Below, one piece after another: positions 57,556 through 64,000 of a stretch of 64,000 nt of DNA. Position 1 is the first letter of the stretch; each line of letters begins with the position of its first letter. A program made the position numbers and the translations under genes. The DNA comes from Sphingobium soli (GTDB taxonomy: Bacteria; Pseudomonadota; Alphaproteobacteria; Sphingomonadales; Sphingomonadaceae). The notes below the pieces were generated by a model. The model did not search any database. It worked only from the letters and a program-made list of their open reading frames with translations, and had not been told where the DNA came from. The stretch is taken from NCBI RefSeq assembly GCF_020782245.1, contig NZ_JAJGNP010000017.1, positions 1-64,000 on the forward strand, given 5' to 3'.

Positions 57556-59136
57556 ATGATATTCGGGCGCGTAAAGCCTCTCGACGCCATATTGGCGACG
57601 GCGGAAAAGAAATCACTGCATCGGTCCCTGGGGGCCTTTCAGCTCACCATGCTGGGCATCGGCGCGGTCATCGGCACCGGCATTTTCGTGCTGACCGCCG
57701 AAGCCGCGCAAAAGGCGGGGCCGGGCATGATGCTCTCCTTTGTCATTGCCGGCTTCGTCTGTGCCGTGGCGGCGCTCTGTTACGCGGAAATGGCCGCGAT
57801 GGTCCCGGTGTCCGGATCGGCCTATACCTACAGCTATGCGGTGATGGGGGAAGTCATCGCCTGGATGGTCGGCTGGGCGCTGATCCTGGAATATGCGGTC
57901 GCCGCCGGCGCCGTGTCGGTGGGCTGGTCGGGCTATGTCGTGGGCCTCATCGAACATACGTTCCAGATGGACATACCCAATATCCTGACGCGCGGGCCTT
58001 ATGACGGCGGCATCGTCAACCTGCCAGCCATGCTGATCGCCGCGCTCGTTACCTGGCTGCTCGTCATCGGCACGAAGGAAAGCGCGACCGTCAACGCCGT
58101 GCTGGTCGCGATCAAGGTGGCGGCGCTGACGCTGTTCATCATCTTGTCGGTGCCGGTCATGAACATGGACGGTTTCTCGCCCTTCGCGCCGCTCGGCTTT
58201 GCCGGCATTTCGGCGGCTGCGGCTTCCATCTTCTTCGCCTATGTCGGCTTCGACGCAGTGTCGACCGCGGCTGAGGAAACCAAGAATCCCCAGCGCAACA
58301 TGCCGATCGGCCTTATCGGCTCGCTCGCCATCTGCACCGTCTTCTACATGCTGGTCGCCGCCGGCGTCATCGGCACCGTAGGCGCCCAGCCCGTAACGGC
58401 CGGCAACATCCCGATCGCGCAGGGCGGCATCGCGCTGGCGCCCGGCTCCACCGAATTGTCCGCGCAGTGCGCCGCGCTGGCCAAGGCCGGAACAGAAGCC
58501 GTCACCTGTTCAAAGGAGGCGCTGGCCTGGACCCTGCGTGAAATCGGCTGGCCCCAGATCGGCAACCTGCTCGGCCTCGCCGCCGGCCTGGCGCTGCCCT
58601 CAGTCATCCTGATGATGATGTTCGGCCAGACCCGCATCTTCTTCGTCATGAGCCGCGATGGCCTGCTGCCCGACTTCTTCTCGAAGGTGCATCCGGTCTA
58701 CAAGACGCCGCATGTCATCACCATCCTGACCGGCATCTTCGTCGCGCTGTTCGCCGCTTTCTTCCCGGTCGGCATCCTGGCGGACATCTCCAATTCCGGC
58801 ACGCTTTTCGCCTTTGCCGCCGTGTCGATCGCGGTCATGGTGCTGCGCCGGACCGACCCGACGCGCAAGCGGCCTTTCCGCACGCCTGCGATCATGGTCA
58901 CAGCGCCCATCGCGATCATCGGGTGCATGTATCTGTTCTGGAGCCTGGGCAGCGACACCAAGCTGATGTTCGTGGGTTGGGCCACGATCGGCCTGATCGT
59001 CTACTTCGCCTATAGCCGCAACCGCAGCCATGTGGGCCGGGGTATCGTCGACGTGGCGGAGGACGACGCTGCCGTACCCCCGCAGCCGGTACCGCCGCTG
59101 CCGGGCGCGCCGACGCCGGGCGGAAAGGACGCCTGA
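57556..59136 (+). CDS. APC-superfamily amino acid permease
   Basis: 526 residues with about twelve helices. The signature IGAVIGTGIFVLTAEAAQKA lies in helix 1 (about 35-55). AGFVCAVAALCYAEMAAMVP and FFAYVGFDAVSTAAEETKNP are typical of the cationic-amino-acid (CAT-like) branch. An unusual loop near residues 290-330 (GSTELSAQCAALAKAGTEAV) carries two cysteines outside the membrane. Substrate not determinable. Divergent from pgeF; followed by a strong terminator. Confidence 0.9.
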   Translation: MIFGRVKPLDAILATAEKKSLHRSLGAFQLTMLGIGAVIGTGIFVLTAEAAQKAGPGMMLSFVIAGFVCAVAALCYAEMAAMVPVSGSAYTYSYAVMGEVIAWMVGWALILEYAVAAGAVSVGWSGYVVGLIEHTFQMDIPNILTRGPYDGGIVNLPAMLIAALVTWLLVIGTKESATVNAVLVAIKVAALTLFIILSVPVMNMDGFSPFAPLGFAGISAAAASIFFAYVGFDAVSTAAEETKNPQRNMPIGLIGSLAICTVFYMLVAAGVIGTVGAQPVTAGNIPIAQGGIALAPGSTELSAQCAALAKAGTEAVTCSKEALAWTLREIGWPQIGNLLGLAAGLALPSVILMMMFGQTRIFFVMSRDGLLPDFFSKVHPVYKTPHVITILTGIFVALFAAFFPVGILADISNSGTLFAFAAVSIAVMVLRRTDPTRKRPFRTPAIMVTAPIAIIGCMYLFWSLGSDTKLMFVGWATIGLIVYFAYSRNRSHVGRGIVDVAEDDAAVPPQPVPPLPGAPTPGGKDA

Positions 59137-59148
59137 TCCAGACTGAAG

Positions 59149-59172
59149 CGGGGCGGGAAACCGCCCCGTTTT
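59149..59172. terminator. Rho-independent terminator after the permease
   Basis: CGGGGCGG pairs with CCGCCCCG around GAAA, followed by TTTTCGTTTC. It serves the permease, and the A residues upstream may also help the convergent transporter transcript. Confidence 0.85.
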
Positions 59173-59176
59173 CGTT

Positions 59177-60442
59177 TCAGCGCCCTACCGACTCAACAGG
59201 GTCACGCAGCGCGGCCAGATTGGGGCGAGTGAAGAGCTTTCCCCGCTCGGCCCAGACCACGATCAGGAAAGACAGAACCCCGAACACCAGCAATCCTAGG
59301 GTAAAGGGCAATGTCGTGCCATCGAACGCCCGGCCAACCAGGCTGCCCAGCGCGGCCGACACAGCCGTCGTCAAAAACGCCTGAAAGGATGAAGCAACGC
59401 CCGCGCCCTTGTGGAACGGCTCCATCGAAATGGCGCTGAAATTGGCGGCCGTGAAGGCGACCGTCAGCATGGTGAGCGACTGAAGCGCGACGAACGTGGC
59501 CAGCGTTTCCCACCCCTTCAGGATCACGGCCAGATGAATCGCAGCGATCAGGCAGAAGGCGATCAGTGCGGTCTGGCTCATGCGACGCGCGCCAAAGCGC
59601 TGCACCAGGCGACTGTTGATCAGGCTGCCGACCCCCATGCAGCCGGCAATGGTGGCAAAGCCGATCGGGAAGATGGTCGCTGCATCGAACACGTCGAAGA
59701 AAATCTGCTGCACCGACAGGATGAACCCGATCAGCCCGCCCATCACCACCCCGCTCGCCAGCATATAGCCGATCGAACTGCGCGTGCGCAGGACCACGCC
59801 GATGGTCGCCATCAGCCCCCCCACGGTGATCCGCGTGCGGTTCTCCATCGCCAGTGTCTCGGGCATCCGCGCCAGCATCCAGACCAGGATCAGGCTGGCC
59901 AATATCACCAGCACCCAGAAAATCCATCGCCACGGCGCCACCCATAATATCGCCTGGCCGAAGCTGGGTGCGATCACGGGGATCAGCATGAATACGGCAA
60001 AAATCAGCGACATGACACGCGCCATCGCGTCGCCGCGGAACCGATCGCGAATGATGCTCACGGTAATGACCCGACTGGCGCCGGCAAAGAAGCCGGCAAA
60101 GCCGCGGCCCGCCAGCATCATGACGAAGCTTTGCGCGCTGGCGCATAGGACGGATGACGCAATGAACATCGCCATCGCGCTGCCCAGCACCATCTTGCGC
60201 CCGAATCGATCGGACAGAACGCCGAACAGCAGCGATCCGATGCCCAGCCCCATGAAATAGACACTGATGATCAGTTGCCGGTCATTGGGCTGCGGAATGG
60301 CCAGGTCGCGCCCGATCGCAGGGAGCGCGGGCAGCATCGGGTCGATCGACAGGGCGTTCATCGCCATCAGGCACGCGCATAGCAGCACGAATTCCCGGAA
60401 ATGAATGTCGCGGGGGGGCGATGAAGGGGATGATGGGATCAT
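59177..60442 (-). CDS. MFS multidrug efflux transporter, Bcr/CflA type
   Basis: 421 residues from ATG 60442 with twelve helices. DPMLPALPAIGRDLAIPQPN after helix 1 and FGVLSDRFGRKMVLGSAMAM (motif A) are the Bcr/CflA hallmarks; AGFFAGASRVITVSIIRDRF follows in helices 4-5. Proton-driven export of drugs or amino acids is typical for the group. The frame is open to 60478, but the extra residues are not conserved. Confidence 0.9.
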   Translation of the reverse strand: MIPSSPSSPPRDIHFREFVLLCACLMAMNALSIDPMLPALPAIGRDLAIPQPNDRQLIISVYFMGLGIGSLLFGVLSDRFGRKMVLGSAMAMFIASSVLCASAQSFVMMLAGRGFAGFFAGASRVITVSIIRDRFRGDAMARVMSLIFAVFMLIPVIAPSFGQAILWVAPWRWIFWVLVILASLILVWMLARMPETLAMENRTRITVGGLMATIGVVLRTRSSIGYMLASGVVMGGLIGFILSVQQIFFDVFDAATIFPIGFATIAGCMGVGSLINSRLVQRFGARRMSQTALIAFCLIAAIHLAVILKGWETLATFVALQSLTMLTVAFTAANFSAISMEPFHKGAGVASSFQAFLTTAVSAALGSLVGRAFDGTTLPFTLGLLVFGVLSFLIVVWAERGKLFTRPNLAALRDPVESVGR

Positions 60443-60537
60443 GCCGCGGCTATGGGGATTAAGCGTCGCCCACGCCACCCCAAAAGGCTATCCGATGCGC
60501 CCGTCCCGTCAGCACGCCATATATGGCAAATAACCCG

Positions 60538-60552
60538 TTAACCATTTTTTAT
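60538..60552 (+). promoter_or_regulatory. CtrA-like site before the Sel1-type gene
   Basis: TTAACCATTTTTTAT contains the exact half-site TTAACCAT and has TTAT where the full consensus TTAA-N7-TTAA has TTAA. It lies about 80 bp before ATG 60634. Inferred only. Confidence 0.45.
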
Positions 60553-60633
60553 CGGGTCCATCGCCATGATGCACGCAACGTACAAACCAAAGGGTCACAT
60601 TTTGCTTTAGCGACAGGACAGGGGGTTGGTTTC

Positions 60634-60930
60634 ATGGGTAACAGTTTCAAAAGCGCGCAATTTTTGATGGAAGCTCGGATGTCGCGGGCGGCCTATGGAT
60701 CGGCGGACGACTGTTTTGACCTTGGCGTCGCCTATAGCTGCGGAATCGGCGGCCTGCCCATCGACCTCGTCGAAGCGCATAAATGGTTCAACCTCGCCGC
60801 GATGCGCGGCAGCCAGCAGGGCCAGTCGATGCGCGCGGAAATCGCAGAGGAAATGACAGCGCGCCAGATCGCCGAAGCACAGCGCCAGGCCCGCGCGCTG
60901 ATCGCGCCGCGCCAGGCCCGCGCCGCCTGA
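60634..60930 (+). CDS. Sel1-repeat-like small protein
   Basis: 98 residues from ATG 60634. One Sel1/TPR-like unit is clear: DDCFDLGVAYSCGIGGLPID followed by LVEAHKWFNLAAMRGSQQGQ, with helical ends rich in Ala/Arg/Gln. Such repeats mediate protein contacts. The frame is open from 60523 but the upstream residues are not family-like. Its stop is 4 bp from the end of the convergent minus-strand operon. Confidence 0.78.
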   Translation: MGNSFKSAQFLMEARMSRAAYGSADDCFDLGVAYSCGIGGLPIDLVEAHKWFNLAAMRGSQQGQSMRAEIAEEMTARQIAEAQRQARALIAPRQARAA

Positions 60931-60934
60931 TGCT

Positions 60935-62080
60935 CTAACCGCCCTTGCGAAACGGGGTTCGCTGCGCCAGCCATTGCCGGTCGCGCTGCACTTCTTCCCG
61001 TTCGGCCTCCAGAAATCCGGCCACCGCGCGCCGGAAGCTGGCATTGGGGATATAATGGGCCGACCATGTCGGTTCGGGCGCATAGCCGCGCGCCAGCTTG
61101 TGCCCGCCCTGCGCTCCGGCTTCCACCCGGGGTAGCCCGCGCGCAATGGCCACGTCGATCGCCTGATAATAGCAGAGTTCGAAATGCAGGTTGGGCACGT
61201 CCTCGACGCAGCCCCAATAGCGGCCATAAAGTGTATTGCCGCCAATCAGGTTGAGCGCACCGGCAATCGGCGCGCCATTGCGCAGCGCCAGCATCAACAA
61301 CAGCCTGTCGGCCATCGTCTCGCCCAGGATCGAAAAGAAATCGCGGGTCAGATAGGGCCGCCCCCATTTGCGCGCGCCCGTATCCTGATAAAATTCCCAG
61401 AAAATATCCCAATGCGCTTCGGTCAGGTCGCCCCCGGTCAGGTGAATAATATCCAGCCCTTCCACCGCACGGCGGCGTTCCTTGCGAATATTCTTGCGCT
61501 TCTCGCTCGACAGCTCGGCCAGGAAATCATCGAAGTCGCCATAGCCGCGATTGGTCCAGTGAAACTGACTGTCCTCACGGATCAGCCATCCATTCGCCTC
61601 GAACAGCGGCACCTGGTCCGGCGCGACGAAGGTGGCGTGCGCCGATGACAACCCGTTGCGTTCGACCAGCGTCTCGATCCCGGCGATGAGGCCCGGCGCC
61701 ATCGCCCCATCGCGCAGCAATAGGCGCGGACCGGGTACGGGGGAAAAGGGCGCGGCAAGCTGGATCTTGGGGTAATAGCGGCCACCCGCCCGCTCCCATG
61801 CGTCGGCCCAGCCCTGGTCGAACACATATTCGCCCTGGCTGTGGCTCTTGGCATAGAGCGGCGCGGCGGCGGCCATCTGTCCATCGGCATCGTCGATCAC
61901 CAGCGGCAGGGGCTGCCAGCCGCTCGCTCCCCCAACGCTTCCGGATCGTTCGAGCGCGCTCAGGAAGTGCCAGCTGACGAATGGATTGTCCGCCCCGGCG
62001 CAGGCATCCCATTGATCCTGGGGCAACTCCGCGACACCGTTCGCGACACGCGCGATCACCTCAGCCACGGCCAAGCTCAT
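60935..62080 (-). CDS. GNAT/FemAB-like protein (COG3146)
   Basis: 381 residues. It belongs to the COG3146 family of predicted N-acyltransferases: NPFVSWHFLSALERSGSVG near the start, YVFDQGWADAWERAGGRYYP, SSEKRKNIRKERRRAVEGLD, and FELCYYQAIDVAIARGLPRV followed by EAGAQGGHKLARGYAPEPTW, the family's most conserved block. The reaction is unproven. It is the last gene of the minus-strand run from 64000 and overlaps the GDPD gene by 20 bp. Confidence 0.88.
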   Translation of the reverse strand: MSLAVAEVIARVANGVAELPQDQWDACAGADNPFVSWHFLSALERSGSVGGASGWQPLPLVIDDADGQMAAAAPLYAKSHSQGEYVFDQGWADAWERAGGRYYPKIQLAAPFSPVPGPRLLLRDGAMAPGLIAGIETLVERNGLSSAHATFVAPDQVPLFEANGWLIREDSQFHWTNRGYGDFDDFLAELSSEKRKNIRKERRRAVEGLDIIHLTGGDLTEAHWDIFWEFYQDTGARKWGRPYLTRDFFSILGETMADRLLLMLALRNGAPIAGALNLIGGNTLYGRYWGCVEDVPNLHFELCYYQAIDVAIARGLPRVEAGAQGGHKLARGYAPEPTWSAHYIPNASFRRAVAGFLEAEREEVQRDRQWLAQRTPFRKGG

Positions 62081-62783
62081 GGATGATCTGATCGGCGTGA
62101 CGCGCCGCGCGCGCCTGATCGTCCGGGGTGCGGACCGTCCAGCTCAGCACGGGCACGCCCCGGCTGCGCATCCGCGCGGTAAAGGGGGAAGGCAGATCGC
62201 GAATGTCACAGGCCAGAAAATCGGGTTTCGCCAGCCAAAGTGCAAGGGCGCGCTCGGCCCATCGGCGCATCAGCCCCTTATTCTGCTGACTCACCACCCA
62301 TCCGCGCAGTTGTCGCGGTCGCTGTAGGACAAACCAGCGGAGCACCAGCGGATTGAACGCCATGACCGCCACCGGCGCATTCGGCCATGCGTCCAGGTCC
62401 TGCGCAACCGCCGCCGCGATCTTGGCGACGCGCCAACCGTTCGTCTTGATCTCGACCAGCAGCGGCGTCATTCCGTCGCACAGCGCCAGCAAGTCCGACA
62501 GGCGCGGAACAGCGCCGCCGTCGGGCAACCGCGCTCCGTCAAGCTGCGCGCCATCCTGATCCGCGATCGGCCCCGCACGTCCCGTCATCCGCCCAAGATC
62601 GTCGTCATGAAAGACGAAGGCGACGCTGTCGCGGCTGATCCGCACATCGCATTCGATGCCATGGCCAGCGGCGATGGCGGCCCGGAACGCCGCCATCCCA
62701 TTCTCGCTCGCGCCGTTTCCGTGCAGCCCGCGATGGGCAAAGGGCCGTGCGGTCAGGACATCCGTGTCAGGCCGGCCGGACAA
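62061..62783 (-). CDS. Glycerophosphodiester phosphodiesterase family protein
   Basis: 240 residues if started at TTG 62783; the frame is open further back but lies inside RidA. FAHRGLHGNGASENGMAAFR holds the catalytic His and the Glu-Asn metal pair, and IECDVRISRDSVAFVFHDDD the Glu-Asp and second His of the GDPD TIM barrel. It hydrolyses deacylated phospholipids to glycerol-3-phosphate and an alcohol. No signal peptide. A CTG at about codon 10 is an alternative start. Confidence 0.85.
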   Translation of the reverse strand: MSGRPDTDVLTARPFAHRGLHGNGASENGMAAFRAAIAAGHGIECDVRISRDSVAFVFHDDDLGRMTGRAGPIADQDGAQLDGARLPDGGAVPRLSDLLALCDGMTPLLVEIKTNGWRVAKIAAAVAQDLDAWPNAPVAVMAFNPLVLRWFVLQRPRQLRGWVVSQQNKGLMRRWAERALALWLAKPDFLACDIRDLPSPFTARMRSRGVPVLSWTVRTPDDQARAARHADQIIHELGRG

Positions 62784-63228
62784 GGACGATCGCGTCGATT
62801 TCGACCACCGCGCCCAGCGGCAGCACGGGCACGCCCACGGCGCTGCGCGCATGTTTGCCCGCGTCGCCAAAGACATCGACCATCAGTTCCGACGCACCGT
62901 TGGCGACCTTTGGCTGGTCGGTAAAGTCGGCCGCGCTGCTGATGAAGGCGCCCAGCTTCACGATGCGCTCCACCCGGTCGAGCGAACCCAGCGCCGCCTT
63001 CATCTGGGCGATAAGGTTGAGGCCGCAGACTCGCGCGGCGGCAACGCCATAGTCCAGGTCGCGGTCCTCGCCCAGCCGTCCGGTCATCAGGCCATCGGGC
63101 GCCAGCGCGATCTGGCCGCTGATGTGCAGCAGGCCATTGGCCTCCACGGTGGGGACATAGGCGGCGACCGGCGCTGCGGCCTGGGGCAAGGTGATGCCGA
63201 GTTCGGCAAGGCGGGCGTCGATGCTCAT
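62767..63228 (-). CDS. RidA family protein
   Basis: 153 residues from ATG 63228. RidA/YjgF fold, long-chain (YjgH/UK114-like) branch: LAELGITLPQAAAPVAAYVP, GLLHISGQIALAPDGLMTGR, GLNLIAQMKAALGSLDRVER and HARSAVGVPVLPLGAVVEID with VPVLPLG in place of the usual arginine-containing tail (ARSAVGV holds the Arg). The family hydrolyses reactive enamine/imine intermediates, but this subgroup is less defined. Overlaps HAD and GDPD genes on both sides. Confidence 0.88.
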   Translation of the reverse strand: MSIDARLAELGITLPQAAAPVAAYVPTVEANGLLHISGQIALAPDGLMTGRLGEDRDLDYGVAAARVCGLNLIAQMKAALGSLDRVERIVKLGAFISSAADFTDQPKVANGASELMVDVFGDAGKHARSAVGVPVLPLGAVVEIDAIVLVRPA

Positions 63229-63878
63229 GACATGGCTCCTGTAGTAACGATATCCTTGGGGGCCGGCCCCTGCGCCAGCCTTTGCATGATCCACGCCTCG
63301 GCCGCGACCCAATCGTCGATCCGGGCATGGGCATAAGGCGCGGCGGGAACGCCGGCAGCGATTTCTGCCTCGCCGACCATGTGCAGCCGCCACACATCGG
63401 GCGCATGCGTCGCGACCGAATGATGATGTTCGGCCAAATCATCGATGAACAGCGCGATGCTGGGCTGACGATCGGCAACGATGTCGGCCAACGGCCGGCC
63501 CTTGCCGCCCTGATTCCAGTGGACCGGAAAATCCAGTCCCAATGCGGCCAGTTGCGCGATCCGCTGCTGATGGTGGCGCTCGCCGATATTGGTCAGCACC
63601 TCGATATCGGCGACGCGCGACAGACGCAGCAGCGCGTCCACCGCGCCCGCGATCGGCGCCTGCCGGTGCATTTCAGTGTCGAAAAAGCCGACGAGCAACT
63701 GCCAGACCAGTTCGCGTTCCAGTGGCTCGCCGCTATCTTTGTGGCGCAGCGCCTCGGCAAAGCTGCGGTCATGCATATCGAAATGCACGTCATGCGTCTT
63801 GTCCAGCCAATGGCGGAAGGGGACGACCATGTGCAGCAGCACTTCGTCGCAATCGGTGATGATCAGGGGTCGCGTCAT
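63225..63878 (-). CDS. HAD-superfamily hydrolase-like protein
   Basis: 217 residues. LIITDCDEVLLHMVVPFRHW gives the DxDE motif I, but the usual DxD-x-T is altered. A helical cap follows (SGEPLERELVWQLLVGFFDT), then motif II in DIEVLTNIGERHHQQR, a lysine in NQGGKGRPLADIV and FIDDLAEHHHSVATH as motif IV. Phosphatase activity on a small metabolite is likely. ATG 63878 overlaps the upstream stop by 4 bp, and its own stop overlaps ridA. Confidence 0.82.
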   Translation of the reverse strand: MTRPLIITDCDEVLLHMVVPFRHWLDKTHDVHFDMHDRSFAEALRHKDSGEPLERELVWQLLVGFFDTEMHRQAPIAGAVDALLRLSRVADIEVLTNIGERHHQQRIAQLAALGLDFPVHWNQGGKGRPLADIVADRQPSIALFIDDLAEHHHSVATHAPDVWRLHMVGEAEIAAGVPAAPYAHARIDDWVAAEAWIMQRLAQGPAPKDIVTTGAMS

Positions 63879-64000
63879 CGGATCAGTCTCTCCTGCGCCG
63901 CGATCAGCGCGGCGGGGCTGGTGTCGATCGCCTGCGCGCAGGCGATGAGATCGGGCTCATGGTCGGCCAGGAAGCCCAGCACGGCGGCGAGCACCTGCGG
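63875..64000 (-). CDS. C-terminal end of a DUF3572-like protein (runs off the window)
   Basis: Only the last 41 residues are inside the window: LAAVLGFLADHEPDLIACAQ followed by AIDTSPAALIAAQERLIR and a TGA that overlaps the HAD start (ATGA). The FLADHEPDL segment is characteristic of the DUF3572 family of small alphaproteobacterial proteins. The start lies beyond 64000. Confidence 0.65.
   Translation of the reverse strand, partial: PQVLAAVLGFLADHEPDLIACAQAIDTSPAALIAAQERLIR

Overview
The window looks like a chromosomal segment of a high-GC alphaproteobacterium of the order Sphingomonadales (Sphingobium/Sphingomonas-like). The evidence is lineage-typical content: a SciP/DUF1153 CtrA antagonist, an UrcA-family secreted protein, a DUF1674 (SDHAF4-like) protein, COQ9, the gene order gpsA-tsaD divergent from hemC-hemD-Mic60-like, hisG-hisD-nusB, and a dispersed palindrome built on GTTCGAGCCTGTCGAGAAC. 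Genus is an inference from recognition, not from a search.

Layout. 1-4121: scar of an IS21-type element, the tail of a truncated hot-dog thioesterase, then acnD-prpF of the 2-methylcitrate (propionate) pathway behind a promoter rich in TTTGCAAA-type boxes. 4122-8448: a decayed accessory stretch holding an AbiEii toxin fragment, an unknown membrane protein, an intact HSL-type esterase, a short ORF that fuses pieces of two unrelated genes, and a frameshifted retropepsin-like protease. 8449-14161: nusB, hisD and hisG, mnmA, sciP and two small YeaQ/YmgE-type membrane proteins. 14423-18838: a two-gene RND efflux pump. 18921-25422: DUF445 protein, then the riboflavin operon ribD-ribE-ribB-ribH and a convergent FMN-dependent Old Yellow Enzyme. 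25600-31552: coq9, feoAB behind a Fur-like box, ssb, an SDR enzyme, galU. 31717-39958: DUF1674, htpX, rsmB, a PAS protein, rpe, a heparinase-like protein, DUF1993 and purH. 40133-46993: urcA, a FAD enzyme-GtrA-GT-C membrane trio, a Tat-exported MsrB and an ABC exporter. 47016-57424: queG, a lipoprotein/EI24 pair, a PfkB kinase, an O-antigen-type flippase, gpsA, tsaD, hemCD, Mic60-like and pgeF. 57556-64000: amino-acid permease, Bcr/CflA pump, a Sel1-type protein and a tightly packed minus-strand operon (DUF3572, HAD, RidA, GDPD, acyltransferase-like).

Most of the window is housekeeping. The most distinctive item is the ribB product at 22574-23863: it carries an N-terminal XRE-like helix-turn-helix domain ahead of DHBP synthase and a zinc-ligand-less GTP cyclohydrolase II-like domain. 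A 20-bp palindrome fills a possible promoter directly upstream, and the 68-bp gap is too short for an FMN riboswitch. This suggests an enzyme that may autoregulate riboflavin synthesis. A second perfect operator precedes the neighbouring flavoenzyme. CtrA-like boxes precede three genes in a window that also encodes the CtrA antagonist SciP. No rRNA, tRNA or CRISPR array was recognised.
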